From: Steroidobacter sp. | GTDB taxonomy: Bacteria; Pseudomonadota; Gammaproteobacteria; Steroidobacterales; Steroidobacteraceae | Direction: 5' to 3' | DNA: 34,065 bases | Assembly: GCA_025929585.1 (NCBI GenBank) | Contig: JAICPY010000039.1 | Coordinates: 1 to 34,065, forward strand | Shown: positions 8,035 to 15,248 of the stretch, piece after piece | Position numbering within the stretch: position 1 is the first letter of the stretch | Layout of the letters: each line of letters opens with the position of its first letter | Position numbers and translations under genes: made by a program | Notes under the pieces: generated by a model | Told to the model about the DNA's origin: nothing | Databases searched by the model: none | Seen by the model: the letters and a program-made list of their open reading frames with translations, nothing else

Positions 8035-9537
8035 CTAAATCGCGCGTACAAGGAAATCAGACAGTCGCGCGATTTCAGCATCGGACATGTGGAGGCCGAG
8101 CTTCGTCCGACGCCAGAGGATATCTTCCGCAGTGATCGCCCATTCGCGAGATCGAAGATAACTGACTTCCGCTTCGGTCAGTCCGGCGCCGAAATGCTCG
8201 CCCATCTGCTGCAGCTCGCGTGCATTGTCGATTACATGCTCGATCCGCGTTCCATACGCGCGGGCCAGCCGATGAGCCATGGGTTTTGGCAGAAATGACC
8301 AACGGGATTCCACCTGACGTAAGAAATTCTCGAAACTCGCTGGCGCAATATCGCCACCCGGCAGCGTCGCATCAGCGGTCCATTGCTCGGGCCGACCGCC
8401 TAACAATGGCACTAGCTTCTCCATCGCCGTGTTCGACAAACCTCGATAGGTCGTGATCTTGCCGCCGAACACCGAGAGCAGGGGAGGTTGATTACCACCG
8501 GCCACCAACTCCAATCGATAGTCCCGAGTCACTTTCGATGCATCCACATGCTCATCATCGAGCAGCGGACGAACGCCGGCATAGCTCCATTGAACCTGAG
8601 CGGGCGTCGTTTTCGTCAAAAAATAGCGATTGACGGTTTCGCACAAGTACACCGTTTCGGAATCCGTGATCGACACGTTCGCCGGGTCACCCTCATAGGT
8701 GATGTCGGTCGTGCCCACCAGCGTGAAATTGCGTTCGTACGGAATCGCGAATACCACTCGTCCGTCGGGATTCTGCAGCAAGAACGCGTGTTCACCCTCG
8801 TACAGCTTTGGCACGATGATGTGACTGCCCTTGACGAGCCGTATCTTGGCCTCGATGTTCACGTTCGGCACGTCATCGAGCACTTCCTCCACCCAGGGAC
8901 CTGCGGCATTCACGATCGCTCGTGCAAAAAATGAAATCCGCTCCTGCGTATTTTCGTCCTGGCAAATCGCTTCCCAGCGATCTGCCTGCGGATGTGCGGA
9001 CAGGAATCGCATGCGAGTCTTGATCGTAGCCCCACGTTCGGCTGCATCGATCGCATTGAGTACGACGAGCCGTGCGTCATCGACCCAGCAATCGGAATAG
9101 GCAAATCCGTGCTTAATGTCTTCGCGCAGGGCGCCGCAATAAGGTTCGCGATCCAAAGCGACACTTCGCGAAGTGGGCAGGCGCTTGCGTCCGCCAAGAT
9201 GGTCATACAGGAACAGCCCGATCCGCATCTGCCAGCGCGGGCGTAGTCCTGCCACGTGCGGAAGCACGAACTGCATCGGAAAAATGATGTGCGGAGCGAG
9301 AGCGAGCAAGCGTTCTCGCTCGATGAGCGATTCGCGAACCAGGCGAAACTCAAAATGTTCCAAGTATCTCAGTCCGCCGTGGATCAGCTTCGTGCTTGCC
9401 GAAGAAGTGGCGGACGCCAGATCAGATCGCTCGACGAGAGCCACCTTCAGCCCTCGTCCCGAGGCATCTCTGGCGATACCGACGCCGTTGATGCCGCCCC
9501 CGATCACGAGCAAGTCGAAGACCTGAGGTGCCCTCAA
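8035..9537 (-). CDS. glpD: Aerobic glycerol-3-phosphate dehydrogenase
   Basis: FAD enzyme on the inner face of the cytoplasmic membrane that oxidises glycerol-3-phosphate to dihydroxyacetone phosphate and passes electrons to quinone. Its 500 residues match the family length. The FAD-binding motif LLVIGGGINGVGIARDASGR begins at residue 9. ATSSASTKLIHGGLRYLEH near 43 and the C-terminal DAO_C segment are typical. The start is a TTG supported by a GGGAG site six bases upstream. A nearby ATG is out of frame, and later methionines would cut into the FAD motif. No glpF or glpK is in the window. Confidence 0.96.
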   Translation of the reverse strand: MRAPQVFDLLVIGGGINGVGIARDASGRGLKVALVERSDLASATSSASTKLIHGGLRYLEHFEFRLVRESLIERERLLALAPHIIFPMQFVLPHVAGLRPRWQMRIGLFLYDHLGGRKRLPTSRSVALDREPYCGALREDIKHGFAYSDCWVDDARLVVLNAIDAAERGATIKTRMRFLSAHPQADRWEAICQDENTQERISFFARAIVNAAGPWVEEVLDDVPNVNIEAKIRLVKGSHIIVPKLYEGEHAFLLQNPDGRVVFAIPYERNFTLVGTTDITYEGDPANVSITDSETVYLCETVNRYFLTKTTPAQVQWSYAGVRPLLDDEHVDASKVTRDYRLELVAGGNQPPLLSVFGGKITTYRGLSNTAMEKLVPLLGGRPEQWTADATLPGGDIAPASFENFLRQVESRWSFLPKPMAHRLARAYGTRIEHVIDNARELQQMGEHFGAGLTEAEVSYLRSREWAITAEDILWRRTKLGLHMSDAEIARLSDFLVRAI

Positions 9538-9819
9538 GCATCGCTCCCGGCGTAGTACATCAGACGATGAGCTGATGAGAGGCTGGCGTTCTGAGCTCTT
9601 TGCATTCGCTGCCTAGGCATGGCGTTAGTTCTGTGCCCGGCACTTTATCACCTGCGCGTTGTAGACGACTTGCGAGCGTGCGCGGGCCCGCCTAGGCTTG
9701 GTGCCGCGTAAGCGGCCGTTGACAGTTGACAGTTGTCGGTTGACAGCCGGAGTTGGCATCTCTCTAACTGTCAACCGTCAACTCGCTAACGTAGATGCAA
9801 TGGCGCCTAGGCGGACAAC
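9538..9819. other. Intergenic region with three GCCTAGGC palindromes
   Basis: No gene is visible in these 282 bases between the divergent glpD and hslR. Besides the heptamer element annotated separately, the palindromic octamer GCCTAGGC occurs at 9611, 9690 and 9805. The first extends to TGCCTAGGCA and the last to CGCCTAGGCG, about 10 bases before hslR. An inverted pair CATCAG/CTGATG sits at about 9560-9580 near the glpD start. These could be regulator sites for either gene, but I recognise none of them. Confidence 0.5.
9718..9790. repeat. GTTGACA heptamer array with inverted partner
   Basis: The left arm is GTTGACA-GTTGACA-GTTGTCG-GTTGACA. The right arm (from 9764) carries CTAACTGTCAACCGTCAACT, its inverted counterpart. 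The loop is about 17 bases. It lies in the divergent gap between glpD and hslR. Confidence 0.85.
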
Positions 9820-10212
9820 ATGAAAGAGGGTTCAGAAGCTAACGAGTCGGGATTGCGGCTCGACAAATGGCTCTGGTGTGCGAGGTTCTACAAGAGCCGC
9901 GCCCAGGCGACTGCAGCAGTGGCCGGTGGGCTAGTACACGTGAATGACGAGCGTGTGAAGCCATCCCGGTTGGTGCAAATCGAGGATCGGATTCGTATCA
10001 CGCGAGATGAAGTACGAATGGAGATCATCGTACAAGGGATTCCTGCACGCCGAGGGCCGGCACCGGAGGCGCGGACACATTATTTGGAAACACCGCAGAG
10101 TGTCGCCGCCCGCGAAACCAGGCGAGAGCTGGCGAGACTCTCGGGTCCCTCACCTCAAGGCAGGCCCGATAAGCACGCGCGCAAGGCTATTAGAGACATG
10201 AAGCAGCGCTGA
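9820..10212 (+). CDS. hslR: S4-domain RNA-binding protein, Hsp15 type
   Basis: A 130-residue protein with an N-terminal S4 RNA-binding domain: LRLDKWLWCARFYKSRAQATAAVAGGLVHVN at about 11-42. A basic C-terminal tail (GPSPQGRPDKHARKAIRDMKQR) follows. This matches Hsp15, which binds free 50S subunits carrying a nascent chain and helps rescue stalled ribosomes after heat shock. The length is typical. It converges with the XdhC-family gene 20 bases away. The heat-shock link is family knowledge; I did not identify a sigma-32 promoter. Confidence 0.93.
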   Translation: MKEGSEANESGLRLDKWLWCARFYKSRAQATAAVAGGLVHVNDERVKPSRLVQIEDRIRITRDEVRMEIIVQGIPARRGPAPEARTHYLETPQSVAARETRRELARLSGPSPQGRPDKHARKAIRDMKQR

Positions 10213-10232
10213 AGGCGCGGCCTCAACGTTGC

Positions 10233-11309
10233 TCAACCCTCAACGGTCGTGCTGAACGACTGGCCCGAGCGTTTGGATCTCACTGCGAGTATTTCAGCGA
10301 CGATCGCCAAGGCAATGCTTTCGGGTGTGGAAGCTCCGATGTCCAGGCCCACGGGCCCATACAACCGTCCTTGCAATGCAGCTGCTTGGTTGCCGATCTC
10401 ATGCATCAAGCGAAGACGCCGGGGGGCTGGGCCCAACAATCCAATGTACGGTATGTTGCTATCGGCCAATGCAGCAAGATATGCCTGATCCGATGGCAGA
10501 TGGTGGCTCATCACCACTGCGGCATCGTAACGAGCCACTTGCAACTCAAGTGACAAGCTCGCTGCTGGCTTGCTATCGACACGATGCGCATGCGGAAAGC
10601 GCTCGCGCATTGCGTACGCAGCTCGATGATCGAGAACCGTGACAGACCAATCCAGCATTGCGGCGATCTGGGCCAACGGTACGGCATCCGGACCCGCGCC
10701 TAGGATCAGCAGATGAACCGGAAGGATCACCGGTATTAAGAGGAATTTCGCACCGTCGGCATCTATCTCGAGAGGTTCAGTGCGTTCGGATTCGGCTGCG
10801 GTGCCATCGATCGCGAGTGCAGCTTGGATACCGACCGGAGCGCGCTCGCAATCATCGCTCCTGAACACGGTACCGAGCGGAAGATTCGGATTGGCCGCTT
10901 GCACCGCTAAGGCGATGCGGCCCGCTCGATCATCCCTGCGGCACCGAGTTTGAAATGCGTATGGCTCGTAGCCGCCGGGCTCGTCCAACTTCGTCAATAA
11001 AATGCGCATCGCACCTTCGCAGCCCAGCCCCAATCCCCAAATCAGATCGTCCGAGCCGCGCGAATCGTAATCGACGAGGGTCGCATGCCCACTTTCCAGC
11101 ACGGCCAGCGCTCGCTCGGTCAGATCGGATTCCAAACACCCGCCACTGAGCAGGCCGGCCGTCCGTCCATCGCCACCGATGAGCATTTGCGCGCCCGATT
11201 TTCGATAGGTGGAACCGATCGTTTGTACGACCGTTGCAAGTACGAGCGGCTCGCCTCGGCGCACGTACTCGTGAAAGAATCGATCGAGAGAATTGCCGCT
11301 ATGATGCAT
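10233..11309 (-). CDS. XdhC/CoxI family protein
   Basis: A 358-residue protein of the XdhC/CoxI family, which loads and protects the molybdenum cofactor of xanthine dehydrogenase-type enzymes. The N-terminal XdhC domain is seen as PLVLATVVQTIGSTYRKSGAQ-M and GLLSGGCLESD; GCLE contains the conserved cysteine. The C-terminal Rossmann domain begins at about residue 201 with LLILGAGPDAVPLAQIA. The last segment has the family G-L-L-G-P pattern. No molybdenum hydroxylase subunit is next to it, so its client enzyme is unknown. It starts at an ATG without a clear ribosome-binding site and is divergent from the 148-residue secreted protein, with two palindromes in the shared gap. Confidence 0.9.
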   Translation of the reverse strand: MHHSGNSLDRFFHEYVRRGEPLVLATVVQTIGSTYRKSGAQMLIGGDGRTAGLLSGGCLESDLTERALAVLESGHATLVDYDSRGSDDLIWGLGLGCEGAMRILLTKLDEPGGYEPYAFQTRCRRDDRAGRIALAVQAANPNLPLGTVFRSDDCERAPVGIQAALAIDGTAAESERTEPLEIDADGAKFLLIPVILPVHLLILGAGPDAVPLAQIAAMLDWSVTVLDHRAAYAMRERFPHAHRVDSKPAASLSLELQVARYDAAVVMSHHLPSDQAYLAALADSNIPYIGLLGPAPRRLRLMHEIGNQAAALQGRLYGPVGLDIGASTPESIALAIVAEILAVRSKRSGQSFSTTVEG

Positions 11310-11335
11310 ATACGAGTGGAATGAAGTGGAGGAGA

Positions 11336-11377
11336 CCTGTTAACAGGCCTCGAGCTATTGTCCCAGCTTGGGACAAT
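11336..11377. promoter_or_regulatory. Two palindromes in a divergent promoter region (candidate operators)
   Basis: CCTGTTAACAGG (11336-11347) is a perfect 12-bp palindrome. Nine bases further on, ATTGTCCCA-GCT-TGGGACAAT (11357-11377) is a perfect 9-bp inverted repeat. Both lie between the start of the XdhC-family gene and the start of the secreted protein, where repressor sites for a divergent pair would be expected. Spacing and symmetry suit a dimeric regulator. I do not recognise the regulator family. A short-loop RNA hairpin is an alternative reading of the second element. Confidence 0.55.
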
Positions 11378-11459
11378 CCTGGATAGAAATCCGCCCTGGC
11401 CACGCACGGCCTGGCTTGTCAAGATTTCGTTTGGTCGAATTTAAAGCAGAGAGTTGGCT

Positions 11460-11906
11460 ATGCGTAAATTGAAAGTGACGGCGTTGTTGGCGGGCGCGGC
11501 GATGCTGACGGCAGCTGCGACGGGCCAGGCTCAGGCACCTGCTAGCGTCGAATGCGTGATGTCCTTTTCGATGAAGGGCTGGTCCGCGTTCTACAAGACC
11601 TCTAGCGGCACGGGTACCATCAAGTGCAGCAACGGAGAAAGCGCGTCGGTGAAGCTGTCCGCCAAAGGGGGCGGCCTCACGGTAGGCAAATCTTCCATCG
11701 AAGATGGTCGCGGGGAGTTCTCGGACGTGCACAGCGTCGAGGAAGTTCTAGGGACCTACGTCTCGGCAGAAGCTCATGCGGGCGCAGTTAAATCAGCAAA
11801 GGCGCAAGTAATGACCAAAGGCGAGGTTTCGCTCGCATTGAGCGGTAAAGGGCGGGGCTGGGATCTCGGTGTCGCCTTCGGGAAGCTGACGATTTCTCGA
11901 CAATAG
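11460..11906 (+). CDS. Secreted protein of unknown function, 148 residues
   Basis: I do not recognise this family with confidence. Residues 1-25 form a clear signal peptide (MRKLKVTALLAGAAMLTAAATGQAQA). The mature part is about 122 residues, rich in glycine, serine and alanine, with two cysteines (in ECVMSF and IKCSNG) that could form one disulfide. It has alternating beta-type segments (KGWSAFYKTSSGTGTIKC, ASVKLSAKGGGLTVGKSS, GEVSLALSGKGRGWDLGVAF), suggesting a small beta-sandwich in the periplasm. The ATG is preferred over a TTG two codons upstream because it sits behind a GAGAG site. It is divergently transcribed from the XdhC-family gene. Confidence 0.8.
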   Translation: MRKLKVTALLAGAAMLTAAATGQAQAPASVECVMSFSMKGWSAFYKTSSGTGTIKCSNGESASVKLSAKGGGLTVGKSSIEDGRGEFSDVHSVEEVLGTYVSAEAHAGAVKSAKAQVMTKGEVSLALSGKGRGWDLGVAFGKLTISRQ

Positions 11907-12021
11907 CTGACAGGAGGGACAGTGACAGGCTGAACATAACTCTGTCGGCGCGGGGGACTGCTGCACATGCTCGTGTGCGCCACTGCTCACACTCCGACAA
12001 AGTAGCGGGAGCCCGGATTCG

Positions 12022-12041
12022 ATTGTGACTCGTTGCACAAT
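12022..12041. promoter_or_regulatory. CRP/Clp-like site upstream of the 51-residue gene
   Basis: TGTGACTCGTTGCACA matches the CRP consensus TGTGA-N6-TCACA at 9 of 10 defined positions and lies in a perfect ATTGTG/CACAAT inverted repeat. The site is centred about 68 bases before the ATG at 12099. A weak -10-like TACGGT lies about 30 bases downstream, at the spacing of a class II CRP promoter. Only the match is seen; regulation is inferred. Confidence 0.4.
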
Positions 12042-12098
12042 TTCGTTTTTGGAGGATCGCTACGGTAGCCGCAACCTTGAGGGAGGACGGCTAATTTT

Positions 12099-12254
12099 AT
12101 GACAGTAGAGCGCGACAAGGATCCAGATGCGACGGTGAAAATGCCGTTACCGATTCCGCGCCTCGACCAAGAGCTCGAGGATGTGGATCCCGAAAAAACG
12201 CTGGTACGCGAAGATTGGGAGCGCTTGCGGAGCGCCGCTCCCTCGAGCACCTGA
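12099..12254 (+). CDS. Small acidic protein, 51 residues, unknown function
   Basis: A short open frame beginning MTVERDKDPDATVKMPLPIP and ending in RLRSAAPSST. It has a good GGGAGGA ribosome-binding site 11 bases upstream of its ATG. It is charged and mostly acidic in the middle (DQELEDVDPEKT), with no signal peptide and no membrane segment, so it is likely cytosolic. It lies between the secreted protein and the converging MOSC gene and fills an otherwise unexplained gap. A CRP-like site lies upstream. I know no family for it; its reality rests on start signals and sensible composition. Confidence 0.6.
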   Translation: MTVERDKDPDATVKMPLPIPRLDQELEDVDPEKTLVREDWERLRSAAPSST

Positions 12255-12303
12255 GTGATGCACTAGCAGCCTGTTGAAACTGCTACTTCCACAGCTGCAC
12301 ACC

Positions 12304-12325
12304 GCGAGCGCGATTAGGCGCTCGC
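12304..12325. terminator. Hairpin at the 3' ends of two converging genes
   Basis: GCGAGCGC and GCGCTCGC form a perfect 8-bp GC-rich stem with a GATTAG loop. The loop contains the stop codon of the MOSC gene on the minus strand. There is no T-run. Its position between convergent genes suggests a bidirectional transcript end. Confidence 0.45.
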
Positions 12326-13144
12326 ACCTGCCTTCCATCGAATCTCGAATTCCTGCCCGACGCTCAGCGTCTGTGTTGCGCCCGCGATCAATATCGCGTT
12401 CTGCCCGAACAACACTCCCTTGAGCTCTCTGCTGAAGCGGTATTGCTTCAGCGCTCGCAACGGCTGATCGGTGAGACGCTCCGCCGTGGCCTGATCGGTC
12501 GTCGTGATCGCACAGCGTGCGCAGGGTTTGACCAGTCGCAAGCACGCATTGCCGACGGCGATCTCGTGAATGCGATCCTCGGCATATGCTTGGACCCCAT
12601 CGATGACAATGTTCGGGCGAAATCGATTCATGGGCAGTGGTGCAGGTAGACGCGTGTTCAGATCGTCCAGCGAGCCCTGTGAGATGATGAGCCAGGGAAA
12701 CCCGTCCGAGAACTGATTCAGTGCCTCGATGTGCGCAGTCCAATCGGGACTGCTTGGGCGTTTGCGACTTCGATCGAAGCGCACGAGTCGGCGTCGAGTA
12801 CCTAAGTACTCACTGAGCCAGTCCGCTGCGTGCGCTCCCATGTCGAACGCGGCGCATCGATCGCCCCAGCAGACCACCTCGACCTGATCGCCACGCGCGT
12901 CTACGTCGATAGCAAGATCCTCTGCCATGTCCGGCGCTCGAAGCCGCAAGTGATGCTGATCGAGCGAAGGTGCGATCAATGCCAGCCGGGGCTCTTCGCG
13001 CTGAGTGAGGAATCGATAGTTGTCGCCGACGACCATCCATTCGCGATCGAAGGCGAAGCCTGTTGTCGTAATCTGCGCTTGTTCTAGCGCGATACCGCGA
13101 CACGACTTCACCGGGTAGATATTCAGCGCTGTGATCCGCGGCAT
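12314..13144 (-). CDS. YcbX/mARC-like MOSC domain protein (short form)
   Basis: A 276-residue protein with an N-terminal MOSC beta-barrel (ITALNIYPVKSCRGI at the start, GFAFDREWMVV near 29) and a MOSC domain. The N-x-F-S-D-G-F-P-W segment is near 143, N-R-F-R-P-N-I-V near 173, and VKPCARCAITTTDQAT near 205. By comparison with mARC and YcbX, Cys211 in RCAITTTD is the probable molybdenum ligand. Such proteins reduce N-hydroxylated bases and amidoximes. E. coli YcbX is longer and ends in a [2Fe-2S] ferredoxin domain; this protein stops before it, so electrons must come from a separate partner. The ATG giving MPRITALNIY is chosen; the longer open frame reads into REP-like sequence. Confidence 0.9.
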   Translation of the reverse strand: MPRITALNIYPVKSCRGIALEQAQITTTGFAFDREWMVVGDNYRFLTQREEPRLALIAPSLDQHHLRLRAPDMAEDLAIDVDARGDQVEVVCWGDRCAAFDMGAHAADWLSEYLGTRRRLVRFDRSRKRPSSPDWTAHIEALNQFSDGFPWLIISQGSLDDLNTRLPAPLPMNRFRPNIVIDGVQAYAEDRIHEIAVGNACLRLVKPCARCAITTTDQATAERLTDQPLRALKQYRFSRELKGVLFGQNAILIAGATQTLSVGQEFEIRWKAGASA

Positions 13145-13413
13145 GCGTGATGCTCCATTAGAAGTTAAAGAGTGACCGAAGTGACGACATAGGAAGGGGA
13201 CGCTCCTCGTCCTCGAGGAGTGTCCCCTTCCTCCTTCTGAGGGGACATTCCTCGAAGACGAGGAACGTCCCCGCAAGAGCGCGCACCCATTCGCCTTCCC
13301 TAAAGTTCGAGCAGTGCTCTGACTTCGTCACTGCGAGACTCTCTGCACGGGAAATTCTCTCATGCATACTATGGCGCGTCGCTACACAGTAGAGTCGCCG
13401 GATCGCTGCACAG
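13145..13413. other. Divergent intergenic region between MOSC gene and yhhQ
   Basis: These 269 bases hold a GTGACCGAAGTGACGA repeat unit (about 13172), two REP-like hairpins annotated separately, and an inverted copy of the dispersed core AGTGACGAAGTCAGA at 13318-13332. No gene is visible. I looked for a preQ1 riboswitch before yhhQ and saw none. Confidence 0.6.
13191..13275. repeat. Pair of REP-like hairpins (GGGGACRYTCCTC core)
   Basis: The first hairpin (13191-13232) has 19-base arms beginning AGGAAGGGGAC with one G-T pair. The second (13241-13272) pairs GGGGACATTCCTCG with CGAGGAACGTCCCC, with one mismatch, around AAGA. The same core recurs as a perfect hairpin at 33611-33651. Paired imperfect palindromes in a gap fit REP/BIME elements, which are often moved by RAYT transposases; no such transposase is in the window. 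Confidence 0.75.
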
Positions 13414-14226
13414 ATGATTGAATCGATCGACGAGCCGACAGTAGCGAACCGTCGCTCCGCGGGCATGCTGTTGGATGCTAAAGCGACCCAGCTGTTCGTC
13501 GTCCTAGCCGCGTTTCTCGTCGGCAGCGCGCTCATCGCCGAGTTCGTCGGCGTGAAGATCTTCGCGCTCGAACCCACTTTGGGGCTGGCGACCTTCAACT
13601 GGCGATTATTCGGGCAGAGCGGTTCGCTGTCGTTCACAAGCGGCGTGCTGCTTTGGCCGTGCGTATTCCTGATGACCGATATCATCAATGAATACTTTGG
13701 CCGGCGGGGTGTTCGGTTCGTCTCCTGGCTTACCGCGGCGCTCATCGTGTACGCGTTCGCTGCCGCCTATATCGCTATTGCGCTAGCGCCAGCGCAGTTC
13801 TGGGTCGGTGTGAACGAAACTCGAGGCGTACCTGACATGCAGGCGGCGTTCTCCAGTGTTTTCGGTCAAGGACTTTGGACGATCGCTGGATCGCTCACCG
13901 CGTTCTTGATCGGCCAATTAATCGACGTTGCCGTATTCCATCGTATCCGTCGCGCTACGGGCGAGCGTTGGATATGGTTGCGCGCAACCGGCTCGACGGC
14001 GGTCTCTCAACTCATCGATAGCTTTGTCGTGTTGTATATAGCGTTCGTGCTCGGGCCGCAAAAATGGCCGATCGCGCTGTTTCTTGCCGTCGGAACCGTC
14101 AACTACGCTTATAAGGTGCTGATGAGCGTGCTTCTCATACCGCTGATCTATGCGGTCCGGCGTGCCATTCGGTGGTATCTGGGGGAAGCGGAAGCGCGGC
14201 GCCTGCGTGACTACGCCGCATCGTAA
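13414..14226 (+). CDS. yhhQ: Queuosine precursor transporter, YhhQ/VUT family
   Basis: A 270-residue multi-pass inner-membrane protein. The YhhQ family imports queuosine precursors such as preQ0/preQ1 for tRNA modification. Signatures are SALIAEFVGVKIFAL near 36, SFTSGVLLWPCVFLMTDIINEYFGRRGVR near 70-98, and the second half with IGQLIDVAVFHRIRR, VSQLIDSFVVLYIAF and NYAYKVLMSVLLIPLIY. About six membrane segments are visible. An N-terminal stretch of about 25 residues before the first membrane segment is hydrophilic. It converges with cnoX 18 bases away. Other queuosine genes are not in the window. Confidence 0.92.
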   Translation: MIESIDEPTVANRRSAGMLLDAKATQLFVVLAAFLVGSALIAEFVGVKIFALEPTLGLATFNWRLFGQSGSLSFTSGVLLWPCVFLMTDIINEYFGRRGVRFVSWLTAALIVYAFAAAYIAIALAPAQFWVGVNETRGVPDMQAAFSSVFGQGLWTIAGSLTAFLIGQLIDVAVFHRIRRATGERWIWLRATGSTAVSQLIDSFVVLYIAFVLGPQKWPIALFLAVGTVNYAYKVLMSVLLIPLIYAVRRAIRWYLGEAEARRLRDYAAS

Positions 14227-14244
14227 TCTGAATCCCGCCTTCGG

Positions 14245-15108
14245 TCAGAACAAGAGTTTGGCCATTTCCCGCCGCGTCTGCGCGACGATCGGGTTGGCCT
14301 CGCCGATGATCTCGAAAGCGAGTACCAAGCTGCGACGAGCAAGATCGTCCTGATAGCTTCGATGCTTGCGCATCATTTCGAGCCAACTCTTCAGTGCCGG
14401 TTCGACGTCCCCGCCTAGTAGTTGATGTACAGCCAGAGCATGACGGTAATCGAGCTGGTCTGGCTCCGAATCCACGCGCGCTCGCAACGCACGCACGTCC
14501 GAGTACTTCGCAATGACGTCACTGAACTGCAGCAAGGCTGCCAATCGTTTGACCCCGCCATGATTGGGTTCGATGCCTTGAAGTCGCTCGAGCTCCTTCC
14601 TCGCACCTTCCACGTCGCCCTCGAGAGCTTGGATCTCAGCGGCCTCCGTCTGTAACTCGATGCTGTCAGGTTTTTGCTTGAGGGCCTCATCCAGATAGGC
14701 GCGTGCCGCCGTGAAATCACCCGCAGCCTTGCGTTGGCGTGCTTGCTCCAACGGGCTTTCTGGCGCTCGCGGAACGTGTTTTTCGATGAGCTGCTTGATC
14801 TGGCTCTCGGGAAGCAAACCGACGAAATGATCGACGGCAGTGCGATCCTTGAACAACACGACCGTGGGAAGACTACGAATGCCGATCTGCTGCGCCAGTT
14901 CGGGCTGCTCGTCGGTGTTGACCTTTGCCACTGTAAGTCGACCGGCGTATTCGCTCGCAAGTCGATCCAGGATGGGGGAGAGCTGCTTGCACGGTCCACA
15001 CCAAGGTGCCCAAAAATCGACGAGCACCGGCGCGTTTGCAGATCCCTCGATGACATCGGCCATGAAGTTGGCAGCGGTCACGGTCATCGTTGCTGATTCA
15101 GTGCTCAC
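14245..15108 (-). CDS. cnoX: Thioredoxin-domain co-chaperone CnoX (YbbN)
   Basis: A 287-residue protein with an N-terminal thioredoxin domain (about 10-110) and a C-terminal TPR-like helical domain (about 120-287, ending AKLLF). The family holds oxidatively damaged clients and passes them to GroEL and DnaK. The active site WCGPC keeps both cysteines (37 and 40), so it may be redox-active; the E. coli protein has lost the standard motif. The LPTVVLFKD cis-proline loop is near 79. Start: GTG at 15108 with a GAGG site about 9 bases upstream; an ATG seven codons later is possible. It lies divergent from the DUF481 gene. Confidence 0.93.
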   Translation of the reverse strand: MSTESATMTVTAANFMADVIEGSANAPVLVDFWAPWCGPCKQLSPILDRLASEYAGRLTVAKVNTDEQPELAQQIGIRSLPTVVLFKDRTAVDHFVGLLPESQIKQLIEKHVPRAPESPLEQARQRKAAGDFTAARAYLDEALKQKPDSIELQTEAAEIQALEGDVEGARKELERLQGIEPNHGGVKRLAALLQFSDVIAKYSDVRALRARVDSEPDQLDYRHALAVHQLLGGDVEPALKSWLEMMRKHRSYQDDLARRSLVLAFEIIGEANPIVAQTRREMAKLLF

Positions 15109-15248
15109 GTAAAGCCGCCTCTTCGTTGCGAAAGCTCATACATGAGCTCTGGATGCGATATTACAAGCCTGTCGCGATCTGCAAACAATGCGTGGTCGGC
15201 GCTTGTTCTGCGATCATTACCGATTACCCACGAGACGAGGATGACGAA

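Noticed and set aside
12262-12295. AGCAGCCTGTTGAAACTGCT as a possible insertion-sequence terminal repeat
   Set aside because: It is short, has no partner end nearby and no transposase remnant; chance similarity is more likely.
13276-13413. preQ1 riboswitch before the queuosine-precursor transporter
   Set aside because: No preQ1-type stem-loop with an A-rich tail is visible before yhhQ.
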